A DNA stretch of 64,000 nucleotides, taken from contig NZ_QJSP01000009.1 of the NCBI RefSeq assembly GCF_003217475.1, positions 1 to 64,000 of the forward strand, in the 5' to 3' direction. A model generated the notes under the pieces. That model was not told the DNA's origin. It saw nothing but the letters and a program-made list of their open reading frames with translations, and ran no database searches. Source of the DNA: Williamsia limnetica (GTDB lineage Bacteria; Actinomycetota; Actinomycetes; Mycobacteriales; Mycobacteriaceae). Shown one piece after another: positions 7,901 through 15,807 of this stretch (its first letter is position 1; the number at the start of each line of letters is the position of its first letter). The position numbers were made by a program, and so were the translations under genes.

Positions 7901-8973
7901 GCGCGCCGTTGGGTCATCGACGTGGCCAGGTCGGCCAGGTCCGCCTTGGCGGTGGCATCGGCGCTGCTTGCGGTCAGGGTGATCATCGCCGATTCGACGA
8001 GTTCACCGATCTGGGTCTCGACCCTGGCGACCGCGCCGCTGTCGAGGATGATCTGGGTGGTCTCGGCCAGCTCGGCAGGGCCGAGTTTCTTACCGATGCG
8101 CTCACGCAGTACCCGCGCCGCGGCCGGGTCGTTGATGTCGCTGAGGTTCAGGGCCGCTGCGAGCAGCGCCGTCCGTTTGCCCGCGATGATGTCGTCGCCT
8201 GCAGGTTTGCCGGTCACCTCGGGATCGCCGAATACGCCCAACACATCGTCTCGGAGCTGAAAAGCGACGCCTACGTCGGTTCCGAACGATCGCAGGGCCT
8301 CGATCAGGTCTGCGTCGGCGCCGCCGATCGCGGCGCCGAGCTGCAGCGGTCGCTCCACGGTGTAGGCGGCAGTCTTGAAGCGCATCACCCGATGAGCCGC
8401 TACAGGTGACTCGTCGCCTGCGGCCTCGGCCGTGATGTCCAGGTACTGACCGGCGAGGACCTCGGTACGCATCCCCGCCCAGATGTCGGCGACCGCGGCT
8501 ACGACATCGGGGGTGAACCCGGCGGCGCGGAAGAGGTCGTCGGCCCAGGCCAAGGCGAGGTCACCCAGCAGGATCGCGACCCCTTCGCCGTATGACTCCG
8601 GGGATCCCAGCCATCCGGAGTCTCGGTGGAGCTGTTCGAACTCCCGGTGTACCGTCGGGTGTCCGCGACGGGTATCGGACCGGTCGATGATGTCGTCGTG
8701 GATCAAGGCGCAGGCCTGGACGAACTCGAGGGCCGCGCAGACGGTCAACATCTCATCGGGGAGTGCCCGAGCGGGCCCTGCGGCCTGGTATCCGGCCCAG
8801 GCGAAGGTGGGACGGACCCGCTTGCCGCCCCGCAACACGAATCCACCCATCGCGTCGACGGCGTCCGCGAAGCCGGGGGCGATGTCTGAAGCTGCAGGTC
8901 GGCGCTCCGCGAAAATCTTTTGCAGTAGCTCCGAGGTCGCCGCTGGTACGTCGCGCAGGGACTCGATGGGCAC
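7897..8973 (-). CDS. crtE: Polyprenyl (geranylgeranyl) diphosphate synthase, CrtE/IdsA2 type
   Basis: A trans-isoprenyl diphosphate synthase of 358 residues with both aspartate-rich motifs: DDIIDRSD near 117-124 (HDDIID) and LRDDVLGVFGD near 242-252. It elongates IPP and an allylic diphosphate; in this operon the expected product is geranylgeranyl diphosphate for phytoene synthase. The M. tuberculosis syntenic gene is idsA2, next to mptA, so this gene may also serve general prenyl metabolism. Translation likely begins at the GTG at 8973. It is the first gene of the crtE-crtI-mptA-crtB run and diverges from metF across an 85-bp gap that contains a palindrome. Confidence 0.9.
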   Translation of the reverse strand: MPIESLRDVPAATSELLQKIFAERRPAASDIAPGFADAVDAMGGFVLRGGKRVRPTFAWAGYQAAGPARALPDEMLTVCAALEFVQACALIHDDIIDRSDTRRGHPTVHREFEQLHRDSGWLGSPESYGEGVAILLGDLALAWADDLFRAAGFTPDVVAAVADIWAGMRTEVLAGQYLDITAEAAGDESPVAAHRVMRFKTAAYTVERPLQLGAAIGGADADLIEALRSFGTDVGVAFQLRDDVLGVFGDPEVTGKPAGDDIIAGKRTALLAAALNLSDINDPAAARVLRERIGKKLGPAELAETTQIILDSGAVARVETQIGELVESAMITLTASSADATAKADLADLATSMTQRRA

Positions 8974-9038
8974 CTGGACACCTTAGCTGCGGGCGGCAGC
9001 GGACTCTGCGGACCGGGCGACGTGGTCCGGCGCGCCTG

Positions 9039-9059
9039 GGCAATCGTATGATTGCCAGG
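9039..9059 (+). promoter_or_regulatory. Palindrome over a leaderless metF promoter
   Basis: GGCAATC-gtat-GATTGCC (9039-9056) is a perfect inverted repeat. It extends to CCTGG/CCAGG (9035-9060) with one bulged G. A -10-like TATGAT (9047-9052) lies inside it and ends six bases before the metF GTG at 9059, so the transcript would be leaderless. A dimeric regulator bound here would block metF, and possibly crtE on the other side. The regulator is unknown. Confidence 0.55.
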
Positions 9060-9994
9060 TGAGTTCCCAGCTACCCCAGACATCGATCGTGCAGCGGCTG
9101 GCCGAGCCACATCCGGGGCCGGTTCCGTTTTCAGTCGAGTTCTACCCGCCCCGCGATGAGCAGGCCGAGGCGCGACTGTGGCGAGCAGTGCGCATCTTCG
9201 AGCGTATGGGACCAGCGTTCGTCTCCATGACCTACGGAGCCGGTGGGTCCACCCGCGACCGCACCCTGCGGATCGTCGGCCAACTGGCCCGCGAGACCAC
9301 CTTGCTGCCGGTTGCTCACCTGACCGCGGTCGGACACAGTGTGGACGAGTTGCGTGCGATGGTCGGCGGCTTCGCCGATCAGGGGATCACCAACATCTTG
9401 GCCTTGCGCGGCGATCCCCCCGGCGACCCGCTGGGCGAGTGGATCAAGCACCCCGACGGGCTCGAGTACGCCGAGCAACTCGTGCGACTGGTGCAGGAGC
9501 TGGGCGACTTCAATGTGGGTGTCGCATCCTTCCCCGAAGGACACCACAGAGCTCCCGACCTCGATCACGATACGAGGTATCTGGTGTCGAAACTTCGCGC
9601 CGGAGCCCAGTATTCGATCACCCAGATGTTCTTCGACGTCGACGACTTCCTCCGGTTGCGTGACCGGGTGGTCGCAGCCGATCCCGAACAGGGCGCCAAG
9701 CCCCTCATTCCGGGAATCATGCCGATCACCTCGTTGGCGTCGGTCCGTCGCATGGTCGAACTCTCGGGGTCGGTGCTCCCGGCGAACATCGACAAGCGGC
9801 TGGCCGCGGCCGCCGGTGGCGGCCCTGACGAGGACCGCGAGGCTGTCCGCGCCGTCGGCATCGACCTCGCCACGCAGATGGCCCAACGGCTCATCGCCGA
9901 GGGCGTGCCGTGTCTGCACTTCTGCAGTCTGAACTTCGCGAAGGCGACCAGCGAGGTGCTCGAGCGCCTCGGCATGAATGTCATGGCTGCCTGA
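9059..9994 (+). CDS. metF: 5,10-methylenetetrahydrofolate reductase
   Basis: A 311-residue MetF-type FAD enzyme that should reduce methylene-THF to 5-methyl-THF for methionine synthesis. Family motifs in order are EFYPPRDE near 27, TYGAGGSTRDRT near 57-68, ALRGDPP near 118, GVASFPEGH near 155-163, ITQMFFD near 188 and PGIMPI near 219. Length and order are normal for a bacterial single-domain MTHFR. In M. tuberculosis the equivalent position holds Rv2172c, an MTHFR-like protein, between lppM and idsA2. The start is the GTG at 9059, with no ribosome-binding site and a -10 element just upstream. Confidence 0.92.
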   Translation: MSSQLPQTSIVQRLAEPHPGPVPFSVEFYPPRDEQAEARLWRAVRIFERMGPAFVSMTYGAGGSTRDRTLRIVGQLARETTLLPVAHLTAVGHSVDELRAMVGGFADQGITNILALRGDPPGDPLGEWIKHPDGLEYAEQLVRLVQELGDFNVGVASFPEGHHRAPDLDHDTRYLVSKLRAGAQYSITQMFFDVDDFLRLRDRVVAADPEQGAKPLIPGIMPITSLASVRRMVELSGSVLPANIDKRLAAAAGGGPDEDREAVRAVGIDLATQMAQRLIAEGVPCLHFCSLNFAKATSEVLERLGMNVMAA

Positions 9995-10021
9995 CGCTGC
10001 GAGAGATCACCTCTCGGTTCG

Positions 10022-11110
10022 TCAGGGCGTCAGCGTTCGGCCCTTCCAGGTCAGCCGTCCGGAGACCCTCGCCCGTAGCGAGTCGGCGACGGCCACTGCA
10101 CTGATGACCATAGACAGCGGGTGGGCCAGTGCAGACGCCGCGTCGACGACGCTCACGTTGCCCGCCTCCGCGCGGCGCGCGATCAGGCGAGACGCGACCC
10201 CGCAGGCGAGGGCCGCCGCAGCACGACCGCGGTGTCGACCGGAGACGAGGTCGGCAAGCGGGAGCAGGTTCGCGGAGCCGAACACGATCGCGACCGCGAC
10301 GGCCCCGGCCGGACCACCGAACTCCGTCCCCAGCCAGCGCCGATATCCTTGCCAGGTCTCGGCGGGACCGTCGTACATGCGGCAGGACGCCACGGCTTTT
10401 CCGCTGCGGACGATCGAACCCAGTCCGATGTCCCGGTACTCCCGGGCCAGCGCGAGGTCGTCGGTGATCTTCCCTCGGACGGACGCATGACCACCGGCCC
10501 GCCGGTAGTCGGCGCTCGAGGTGATCAAGAACTGTCCGTTCGCGACTGCCATCGAGCGCCATTGCAATCGTTCGGAGATGACCAAGGGCACCGAGCCCAG
10601 CCACGACCAGCAGAGCAGGGGTTGAACGAGGTGTTCGAACACGGATCCGGCTCGTTGGGCGGGCCATACCGACAGCAGGCCGCCCGCGTTGGCGCACGTG
10701 CGCACGCCGCGCGCGAGGGCGGCCGGCTCCAGTCGCACGTCGGCGTCGACGAAGGCGACCATCCCGTCGCCGACATCGCCGGCGAGCAAGGTGAGAGCGT
10801 GGATCTTTCCGGTCCAGCCCGGGGGTGGGGGAATGTGGTTGACGCGCAATTCGAAGCGCGGGTCCCCGGCGATCGCGGTGGTCGCTACCTCGGCCGTGCC
10901 GTCTGTCGAATCGTCGTCACAAATAAGCACCCGCAGATCCGGGATGCCGGTTTGGGCTTTGAGATCGGCGATCAGAGACGCGATTCGCGGTGCCTCATCG
11001 CGTGCCGGAATACACACCCAGACAGGCTCGTCGATCGATTCGCCCGGTTCGGCCAGCGATCCGACTCGCTGAGAATTGATCAGTGCCACAGACACATTGA
11101 CTGCGGACAA
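10022..11110 (-). CDS. Family 2 glycosyltransferase, probable carotenoid glycosyltransferase
   Basis: A GT2-fold membrane-associated transferase of 362 residues. The nucleotide-sugar domain has CIPARDEA near residue 33, the DDDSTDGT loop near 64-71 and the metal-binding VDADV near 119. A KITDDLAL segment (near 214) supplies the likely catalytic acidic residues, and YRRW follows near 257. Hydrophobic segments after about residue 270 suggest C-terminal membrane association. It clusters with cruF and crtO, and cyanobacterial CruG, which glycosylates myxol-type carotenoids, is also a GT2 enzyme. A carotenoid-glucosylating role is therefore likely but inferred. The start is probably the TTG at 11110; the 20-bp gap after lppM suggests cotranscription. 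Confidence 0.75.
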   Translation of the reverse strand: MSAVNVSVALINSQRVGSLAEPGESIDEPVWVCIPARDEAPRIASLIADLKAQTGIPDLRVLICDDDSTDGTAEVATTAIAGDPRFELRVNHIPPPPGWTGKIHALTLLAGDVGDGMVAFVDADVRLEPAALARGVRTCANAGGLLSVWPAQRAGSVFEHLVQPLLCWSWLGSVPLVISERLQWRSMAVANGQFLITSSADYRRAGGHASVRGKITDDLALAREYRDIGLGSIVRSGKAVASCRMYDGPAETWQGYRRWLGTEFGGPAGAVAVAIVFGSANLLPLADLVSGRHRGRAAAALACGVASRLIARRAEAGNVSVVDAASALAHPLSMVISAVAVADSLRARVSGRLTWKGRTLTP

Positions 11111-11130
11111 TCCCAGCGGTATCCAGCCGA

Positions 11131-11889
11131 TCAGAGCGTCGACCGGTCGTCGTCAGACGCCCCGACGCGTCGCTGAGCGTCCGCCGGACGCCTGCTCGGT
11201 GCCCCGGGCCGCGGTGATTGATCACGGTTGACCCATGCCAGCGCCACCACGATCACCGTGACGGCCAACGCGATTCCCGCCATCAGACCCGTCCATCCGG
11301 TGAATGCGGCCGTTCCGGGTTCTTCGTAGTTGGCCTCGGCGGTCATGGGGGAGGCCTTGCCGATCTCGGGCTTCCACGACACCGCGTCCTCGCCGTCCTG
11401 CTGACCGTTGGTGGCGCTGACCGGACCGGCGAACTGCACAGAGAACTCGACGTAGTCCCTGCCGGGCGCGAGGCCCTGCAGATCCGCGGTACCACGGAAA
11501 GCGACGACCTCGCCGCGTCGTTGCGCGCTGAGGTCCATCGTGACCGACGTGTCGGGATATGCGTCGTCGACGAGTTCTCCGAGTTGGGTGAACTGCCCGA
11601 GGGTGGCCTCGGTGAAGGTCGCGCGGGTCCCGATCAACCCGTCGCGTTTGAACTCGGTCGCGCTGACCACCGCCTCGAGCGACTGCGGGACGATGATCTG
11701 CGGGCCCTTGTCCTGGCCGACGTCCTTTTCGGCCAGCACCATGGCTCCCCAGAGGCGGTCGCCGAACTCGGTGGGCGAGTTGGAGCACGCCGCCAGCGCG
11801 GGACCGCAGACCAGCACCAGCAGGAGAAGAACCAGGCTCACGGGGCCGCGGCGCTGCCGGCCGCGGGGATGTGGGGTGATCTGAGGCAC
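11131..11889 (-). CDS. lppM: LppM-like lipoprotein
   Basis: A 252-residue envelope protein with an N-terminal lipoprotein signal: a basic region, a leucine-rich core at about 18-33 and the lipobox LAAC, giving lipidated Cys35. A second hydrophobic helix (about 197-218) is followed by a basic and acidic cytoplasmic tail. It corresponds to LppM (Rv2171) by this architecture and by its position next to metF and the GNAT gene. Mycobacterial LppM affects lipoglycan metabolism and phagosome responses. It sits between two carotenoid genes, cruF and the GT2 gene, as mptA does in the other operon. Confidence 0.8.
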   Translation of the reverse strand: MPQITPHPRGRQRRGPVSLVLLLLVLVCGPALAACSNSPTEFGDRLWGAMVLAEKDVGQDKGPQIIVPQSLEAVVSATEFKRDGLIGTRATFTEATLGQFTQLGELVDDAYPDTSVTMDLSAQRRGEVVAFRGTADLQGLAPGRDYVEFSVQFAGPVSATNGQQDGEDAVSWKPEIGKASPMTAEANYEEPGTAAFTGWTGLMAGIALAVTVIVVALAWVNRDQSPRPGAPSRRPADAQRRVGASDDDRSTL

Positions 11890-11947
11890 GCAGCTATCGT
11901 GCCATTAGCTGCGCACTCAGGTGGCAGGGGCGCGCGCAGTACTCGAT

Positions 11948-12757
11948 TCAGCGAGAGGTCGCGCGCTGTTTGCCGAGCACGCCGACCAGGCAGACCGCTG
12001 CCGGGACACCGATGATGCCCATCCCCACCAGCCCGTAAGGCACCGCGCCCGGGAGCACGGGATCATCGAGGAACACCAGGAACGCCAGTGCCGAACCGAG
12101 CCAGGTCCAGGTGAACCAGCCGATCGGGGTGATCGCCGAGCGCCAGGTGAAGACGATGGCTTCTCGGTCGATGAGCGACAACAGCGTGAACATGACCGCG
12201 GCCACTGCCGCCCAGCCCAGGAAGTTGGTGATCGGGATCTGCTCGATGCCCGGCAGACCCGCATCCCGGGCCTCCCAGGTCCACAGGCCGGCGCTGACCA
12301 TCTGTGGATCGAGGTACAGGTCCCAACCGACCATGCCGGCGGTGGCCAGCGGGATCCGGAACCACGGTGTTGTCGTGATGAAGGAGCTGATCCACCAGAT
12401 GCAGTAGCCGCCTGCGGTCCAGGCGAGGCCGATGACGATGGGCACGTCGGCGACCGACGGACCGATCCTGTCGGCGGCGTATTCGTAGCTGCCGAACGGG
12501 AAGGACGTCGCCGTACCGATGATTTCGGCGGTCCAGCCGACACCCGCCGTTGCCGCCACCATCGCCACCGTCCGGGGGATGCCGAGGCGCGCTGCCGAAT
12601 GCAGCACCATCGCCGTCGCCGAGGCCAGCACCACGATGACGGTCACCCGGTCACGGGTGGTGCCCTCCACCAGCGGGTAGGTGATCTGTGCGGCAATGGA
12701 TACGACGAGGAGTGCGGCCGACAAGGCAAACCGGGTGTCCGGCGCGCTCATCCCCAT
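11948..12757 (-). CDS. cruF: CruF-type carotenoid 1,2-hydratase (DUF422 membrane protein)
   Basis: A very hydrophobic 269-residue protein with about seven or eight membrane helices, matching the CruF/DUF422 carotenoid hydratase family. Characteristic segments include AEIIGTATSFPFGSYEY near 77-93 and GWDLYLDPQMV near 143-153; the acidic residues are candidates for water addition across a terminal carotenoid double bond. CruF hydrates gamma-carotene or related psi ends, making the hydroxyl that a CruG-like transferase can glycosylate. It overlaps crtO by ten bases. The start may be the ATG at 12757 or the one two codons later. Confidence 0.8.
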   Translation of the reverse strand: MGMSAPDTRFALSAALLVVSIAAQITYPLVEGTTRDRVTVIVVLASATAMVLHSAARLGIPRTVAMVAATAGVGWTAEIIGTATSFPFGSYEYAADRIGPSVADVPIVIGLAWTAGGYCIWWISSFITTTPWFRIPLATAGMVGWDLYLDPQMVSAGLWTWEARDAGLPGIEQIPITNFLGWAAVAAVMFTLLSLIDREAIVFTWRSAITPIGWFTWTWLGSALAFLVFLDDPVLPGAVPYGLVGMGIIGVPAAVCLVGVLGKQRATSR

Positions 12758-14343
12758 CTGCCGCGGGTGAACTTTGACAGTGCCGAACGCCGATCGCTCA
12801 GCACAGCGGTGGCAGCGATCCGGCCACTCGCTCCGCAGACTCCGCCGCCCGGATGGGTCGACGCCCCCGCCAACACGAGACCCGGGGCGCCGGGGACGCG
12901 GTGCTGGGCCATTTCCGGGTGAGGCCGCCAGATCATCATCTGATCCAGTGACATCTCGACATGCATGATATTGCCGCCGGTGAGCCCCAGTTCGGTTTCG
13001 AGGTCGGCGGGGGTCTGGATGCGGGTGTGCTCGATGGACTCGGAGAATCCCGGGGCGTGTCGGTCGAGTTCGGCGACGATACCCGCGGCCGCCTCGTTCG
13101 CGAGGTCGCTCCAGCTACGACCGCCGGACAGACGGTAGGGGTGCCACTGCGCCCAGAGGCTTGTCGAGTGGTGCCCGGCAGGTGTCAGTGTCGAGTCGAT
13201 CGCGGAATAGCTCATCGCCACCAGGGCCGGACGGCGCGGCAGGTCACCTGCAGAGGCGTCGGCGTAGGCACGGGCGAGTTGACCGCGGTCCGTCACGAGG
13301 AGCCCGAGTGCGGAGTGGACGCCGGCGTCGTCGGCGATGCCGCGGTAGCTGGGCAGCGCCGTACCGCCGAGGCGTACCGCCATCCCGATGCCGTTTCCGA
13401 CCCGGATCTGTGCCGCCCACCGATCAGCGGTGGCGGAATCGAACCCTCCGGAACGCAACAGCTGCAGCGTGGTGAGGATGTGACAGGCGCTGACGACCGA
13501 CCGTGCGCGGTGCTCGCTGCCGTCCTCGCATCGCACCAGCCAGTCGTCGCCGCGCTTCTCGAGGGCGGTCGCGGCGGCGGAGAGGCGTACCTCGCCACCG
13601 TCTGCCTCCAGCTTGCTGACCAGGGCTGTGGTCAGCGCCCCGCTGCCGCCGATCGCGCGGCCGGGCGGGATGGTGTGCATGGCGGCGGCGAAACCGACCA
13701 TGGGAGCGGTACCCGGCTCGTTCATGGGTGGTCCGGACTGGGCGCCGAACCAGGCGAGCGCTGCCTTGAGCTGTTCGGACTCGAACCAGTAGTCCAGCAG
13801 GGAGTCGCCCGACATCAGGAACTCCTGTGACAGGCCGAGGCCCGACGAGGCACCCTTGCCGGGTATGCGGCCCTGCAGGCCCCAGAACGCCTTCCCGAGT
13901 GCGAGGGGCGAAGGTGAGGACGTGAACGCGGACATCATCGCGGCCGATCGCTCGGACCAGACGGCCACGAACGCCCGATAGGCGTCGGCATCGGGTGTTC
14001 CGCACGCCTTCTCGATGGACGCACACGTCCGATCGAGGTCCTTGTAGAAGATGATCGGCTCGTGGGTGTCGCTGCCCGGACTGAAGGCCCAGGGGTCGCA
14101 GTCGAGGTAGCGAAGGCCGTGGTCGGCCAATGACAGTTCTTCCAGGATCGGCGTGTGCCTGATCATCAGGTGCGCCGACGAACCGCGGTCCACCCGGTAG
14201 CCGGGGAACCGTTCGACCGTCGACACGGCGCCGCCGGGGATGCTGTCGCGTTCGACCACCACGACCCGCTGTCCTGCGGCGGCCAGGTACGCGGCGGCGA
14301 CGAGACCGTTGTGGCCCGCTCCGATGACGACGGTGTCGATCAT
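12748..14343 (-). CDS. crtO: CrtO-type carotenoid ketolase
   Basis: A 531-residue FAD protein of the phytoene-dehydrogenase superfamily. The N-terminal motif VVIGAGHNGLVAAAYLAAAG at 5-24 and the ERDSIPGGAV segment are typical of the CrtO branch, as is the C-terminal GASTHPGGGVCGASG near 494-508. CrtO ketolases in Rhodococcus have almost the same length and add a 4-keto group to beta- or gamma-carotene rings. A desaturase role is possible but less likely because crtI is already nearby. The ATG at 14343 follows AGGAGA with a seven-base gap. It heads the crtO-cruF-lppM-GT2 run. Confidence 0.82.
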   Translation of the reverse strand: MIDTVVIGAGHNGLVAAAYLAAAGQRVVVVERDSIPGGAVSTVERFPGYRVDRGSSAHLMIRHTPILEELSLADHGLRYLDCDPWAFSPGSDTHEPIIFYKDLDRTCASIEKACGTPDADAYRAFVAVWSERSAAMMSAFTSSPSPLALGKAFWGLQGRIPGKGASSGLGLSQEFLMSGDSLLDYWFESEQLKAALAWFGAQSGPPMNEPGTAPMVGFAAAMHTIPPGRAIGGSGALTTALVSKLEADGGEVRLSAAATALEKRGDDWLVRCEDGSEHRARSVVSACHILTTLQLLRSGGFDSATADRWAAQIRVGNGIGMAVRLGGTALPSYRGIADDAGVHSALGLLVTDRGQLARAYADASAGDLPRRPALVAMSYSAIDSTLTPAGHHSTSLWAQWHPYRLSGGRSWSDLANEAAAGIVAELDRHAPGFSESIEHTRIQTPADLETELGLTGGNIMHVEMSLDQMMIWRPHPEMAQHRVPGAPGLVLAGASTHPGGGVCGASGRIAATAVLSDRRSALSKFTRGRWG

Positions 14344-14370
14344 TGTGTTTCTCCTACAGAGGGGAAGTGG

Positions 14371-14946
14371 TCACAGGGGGAGTGTCCGACCAAGTACAGC
14401 AAACGGTCGCGGGTCCCCCGAGAAAGTGAAGCGCCGCAAGACGTCGGCGAACCCCAGCCGGCGATAGAGCCGCCACGCGCGGTTGTCCTCCTCGCTGATC
14501 TCAGGGGTCGAGAGCAGGACCTGCGGTTCACTTCTGTCGGCGAGCAGTCGTACCAGCAGGGCTTCGCCGATCTGCCTGCCCTGAGCGGTGGGGTGCACGT
14601 GCAGTTCGGTCAGCTCGAAATAGTCTTCGGTGATCGCCCGGATGCGCTCTGGATCGGCCCCGGCGCGGGTGAGCCCGGAGCGAACCTGCTGGTTCCACCA
14701 CTGGTCGCCTGCGCCGCGGTAGCCGTATGCGATCCCCACGATGGTTTCGTGCGAAGAGGCGGCGCCCGGTGACTCCACGGCCGCGACGGCCTGCCAGCCG
14801 GGCCGGTGGACGTGCTCCTGCCACAGGGGAGCACGCTGCACCTCGGTGCCTTCTGGATAGTTCATCGCGGTCACGTAAACGGTCAGGGCGTCGGGCAACC
14901 AGGTCCGTGCGTCTTGGGCCGCAAGGTCCACGAGCCGGATGGGCAC
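14371..14946 (-). CDS. GNAT-family N-acetyltransferase (Rv2170-like) with an SOS promoter
   Basis: A GCN5-related acetyltransferase. The core acetyl-CoA motif is at ELHVHPTAQGRQIGEALL, with the QxxGxA-like loop, and a C-terminal RLYRRLGFADV strand-helix is typical. I start it at the GTG at 14946 (191 residues), which follows GAAGGCGG; a longer frame to 15120 would run through the promoter and SOS box. In M. tuberculosis the syntenic gene is Rv2170, which I recall being described as an acetyltransferase acting on isocitrate dehydrogenase. The substrate here is not known. The LexA-type box in its promoter suggests induction by DNA damage. Confidence 0.82.
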   Translation of the reverse strand: MPIRLVDLAAQDARTWLPDALTVYVTAMNYPEGTEVQRAPLWQEHVHRPGWQAVAAVESPGAASSHETIVGIAYGYRGAGDQWWNQQVRSGLTRAGADPERIRAITEDYFELTELHVHPTAQGRQIGEALLVRLLADRSEPQVLLSTPEISEEDNRAWRLYRRLGFADVLRRFTFSGDPRPFAVLGRTLPL

Positions 14947-14997
14947 AGAAGTTTCCGCCTTCTTCGCTTGAGGGTTTCCGCCGTCGTAGGTATATTG

Positions 14998-15027
14998 AAT
15001 ATGTCGAACGGGTGTTCGAGGCTTCAA
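14998..15027 (-). promoter_or_regulatory. LexA (SOS) box inside the GNAT promoter
   Basis: TCGAAC-gggt-GTTCGA (15004-15019) is an exact match to the actinobacterial SOS-box consensus TCGAAC-N4-GTTCGA. Read on the minus strand it fills the 18-base spacer between TTGAAG (-35; 15022-15027) and CATATT (-10; 14998-15003), a classic repressor site. The predicted transcript would start about 45 bases before the GNAT start at 14946. The HEPN gene begins 135 bases away on the other side and could also be affected. Confidence 0.8.
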
Positions 15028-15153
15028 CCTCCGCAAAGGCCAAGCCACATCGTTGCCCGCACGACGTGAGGGCGGTCCGGTGGTCGACGAGGGAAGCGTG
15101 GGCCACCGGGCCTGACCCACACGTACACGCTGCCGACGGAAGGATCACAGCAG

Positions 15154-15636
15154 ATGCCGACAACAGCCTCGCATCAGCCGCGTGGGTCCGCCGCCGCGCG
15201 CAGCCTCAAATCTGACCCGCGGCCGGAGCCGGCCCAGATAATCTCGGCCCGCGATCTGCTGGATCGAGCCGAGTCGCGGCTCCGGGAATCCGACGTTGTG
15301 ACCGATCCCACCGAGGAGTTCAGCGCGCTGTATCAAGCGGCGCTTCGGGCTGCGGGCGCGGTGCTCGCGGTGACAGAAAAGCCGAAGCGCCGACGGGGCT
15401 CTCTCAGCGCCTGGTCCCGGTTGCCGCAAGCGGTTCCCGAATTGACCGGCTGGGCCACCTACTTCGCAGGTCTGTCGCGTCTGCGGGCTGACGCTGAAGT
15501 CGGGCTCCGACCGGTCCTGGAGGAGCAGATCGCGGCTTTGCGACCCCGCGTCGATGAGTTCTTGCATGTCGTCGAAACCGAAATCATTCGACGGGAGCAG
15601 GGGAAGGGGTCGAAAATGCCCGCTGGAGCGGCCTGA
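15154..15636 (+). CDS. SAV_6107-family HEPN protein
   Basis: A 160-residue mostly helical protein of the SAV_6107-type HEPN family found beside the dcw region in actinobacteria. The first 25 residues look disordered; helices follow (about 29-75, 85-150). Near the end is R132-VDEFL-H138, which fits the R-x(4-6)-H pattern of HEPN ribonucleases, so an RNase activity is possible but not shown. No antitoxin-like partner (MNT or other) adjoins it. The start ATG is preceded by GGAAGGAT. It diverges from the SOS-controlled GNAT gene. Its biological role is unknown. Confidence 0.72.
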   Translation: MPTTASHQPRGSAAARSLKSDPRPEPAQIISARDLLDRAESRLRESDVVTDPTEEFSALYQAALRAAGAVLAVTEKPKRRRGSLSAWSRLPQAVPELTGWATYFAGLSRLRADAEVGLRPVLEEQIAALRPRVDEFLHVVETEIIRREQGKGSKMPAGAA

Positions 15637-15807
15637 ACCCGGGAATTTCGCTCAGATGGACCAATATCGACGAACTTGTGGCGGGGAATGGTGGTCGGGA
15701 CTTCCAACACCTCGTATCATTTCAAGTGGGCCCACCACAGTGGGCCCGGGCAACCGGAATCGTCCCCCGCGAGCCCTACGGAAACCACGTGCTGAAGGAG
15801 GGGGCGG

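Noticed and set aside
14371-15120. A longer GNAT protein starting at 15120
   Set aside because: It would place the SOS box and promoter inside the coding region, and its N-terminus has no family similarity. The GTG at 14946 has a good ribosome site.
14371-15636. The GNAT and HEPN genes as a classic toxin-antitoxin operon
   Set aside because: They are divergent, not cotranscribed, and the GNAT lies next to a conserved Rv2170 context. A functional link remains only a speculation.
15726-15749. gggccca/tgggccc hairpin as a terminator after the HEPN gene
   Set aside because: The stem is only 7 bp and has no T tract, and the DUF3040 ribosome site follows shortly. I did not list it as a feature.
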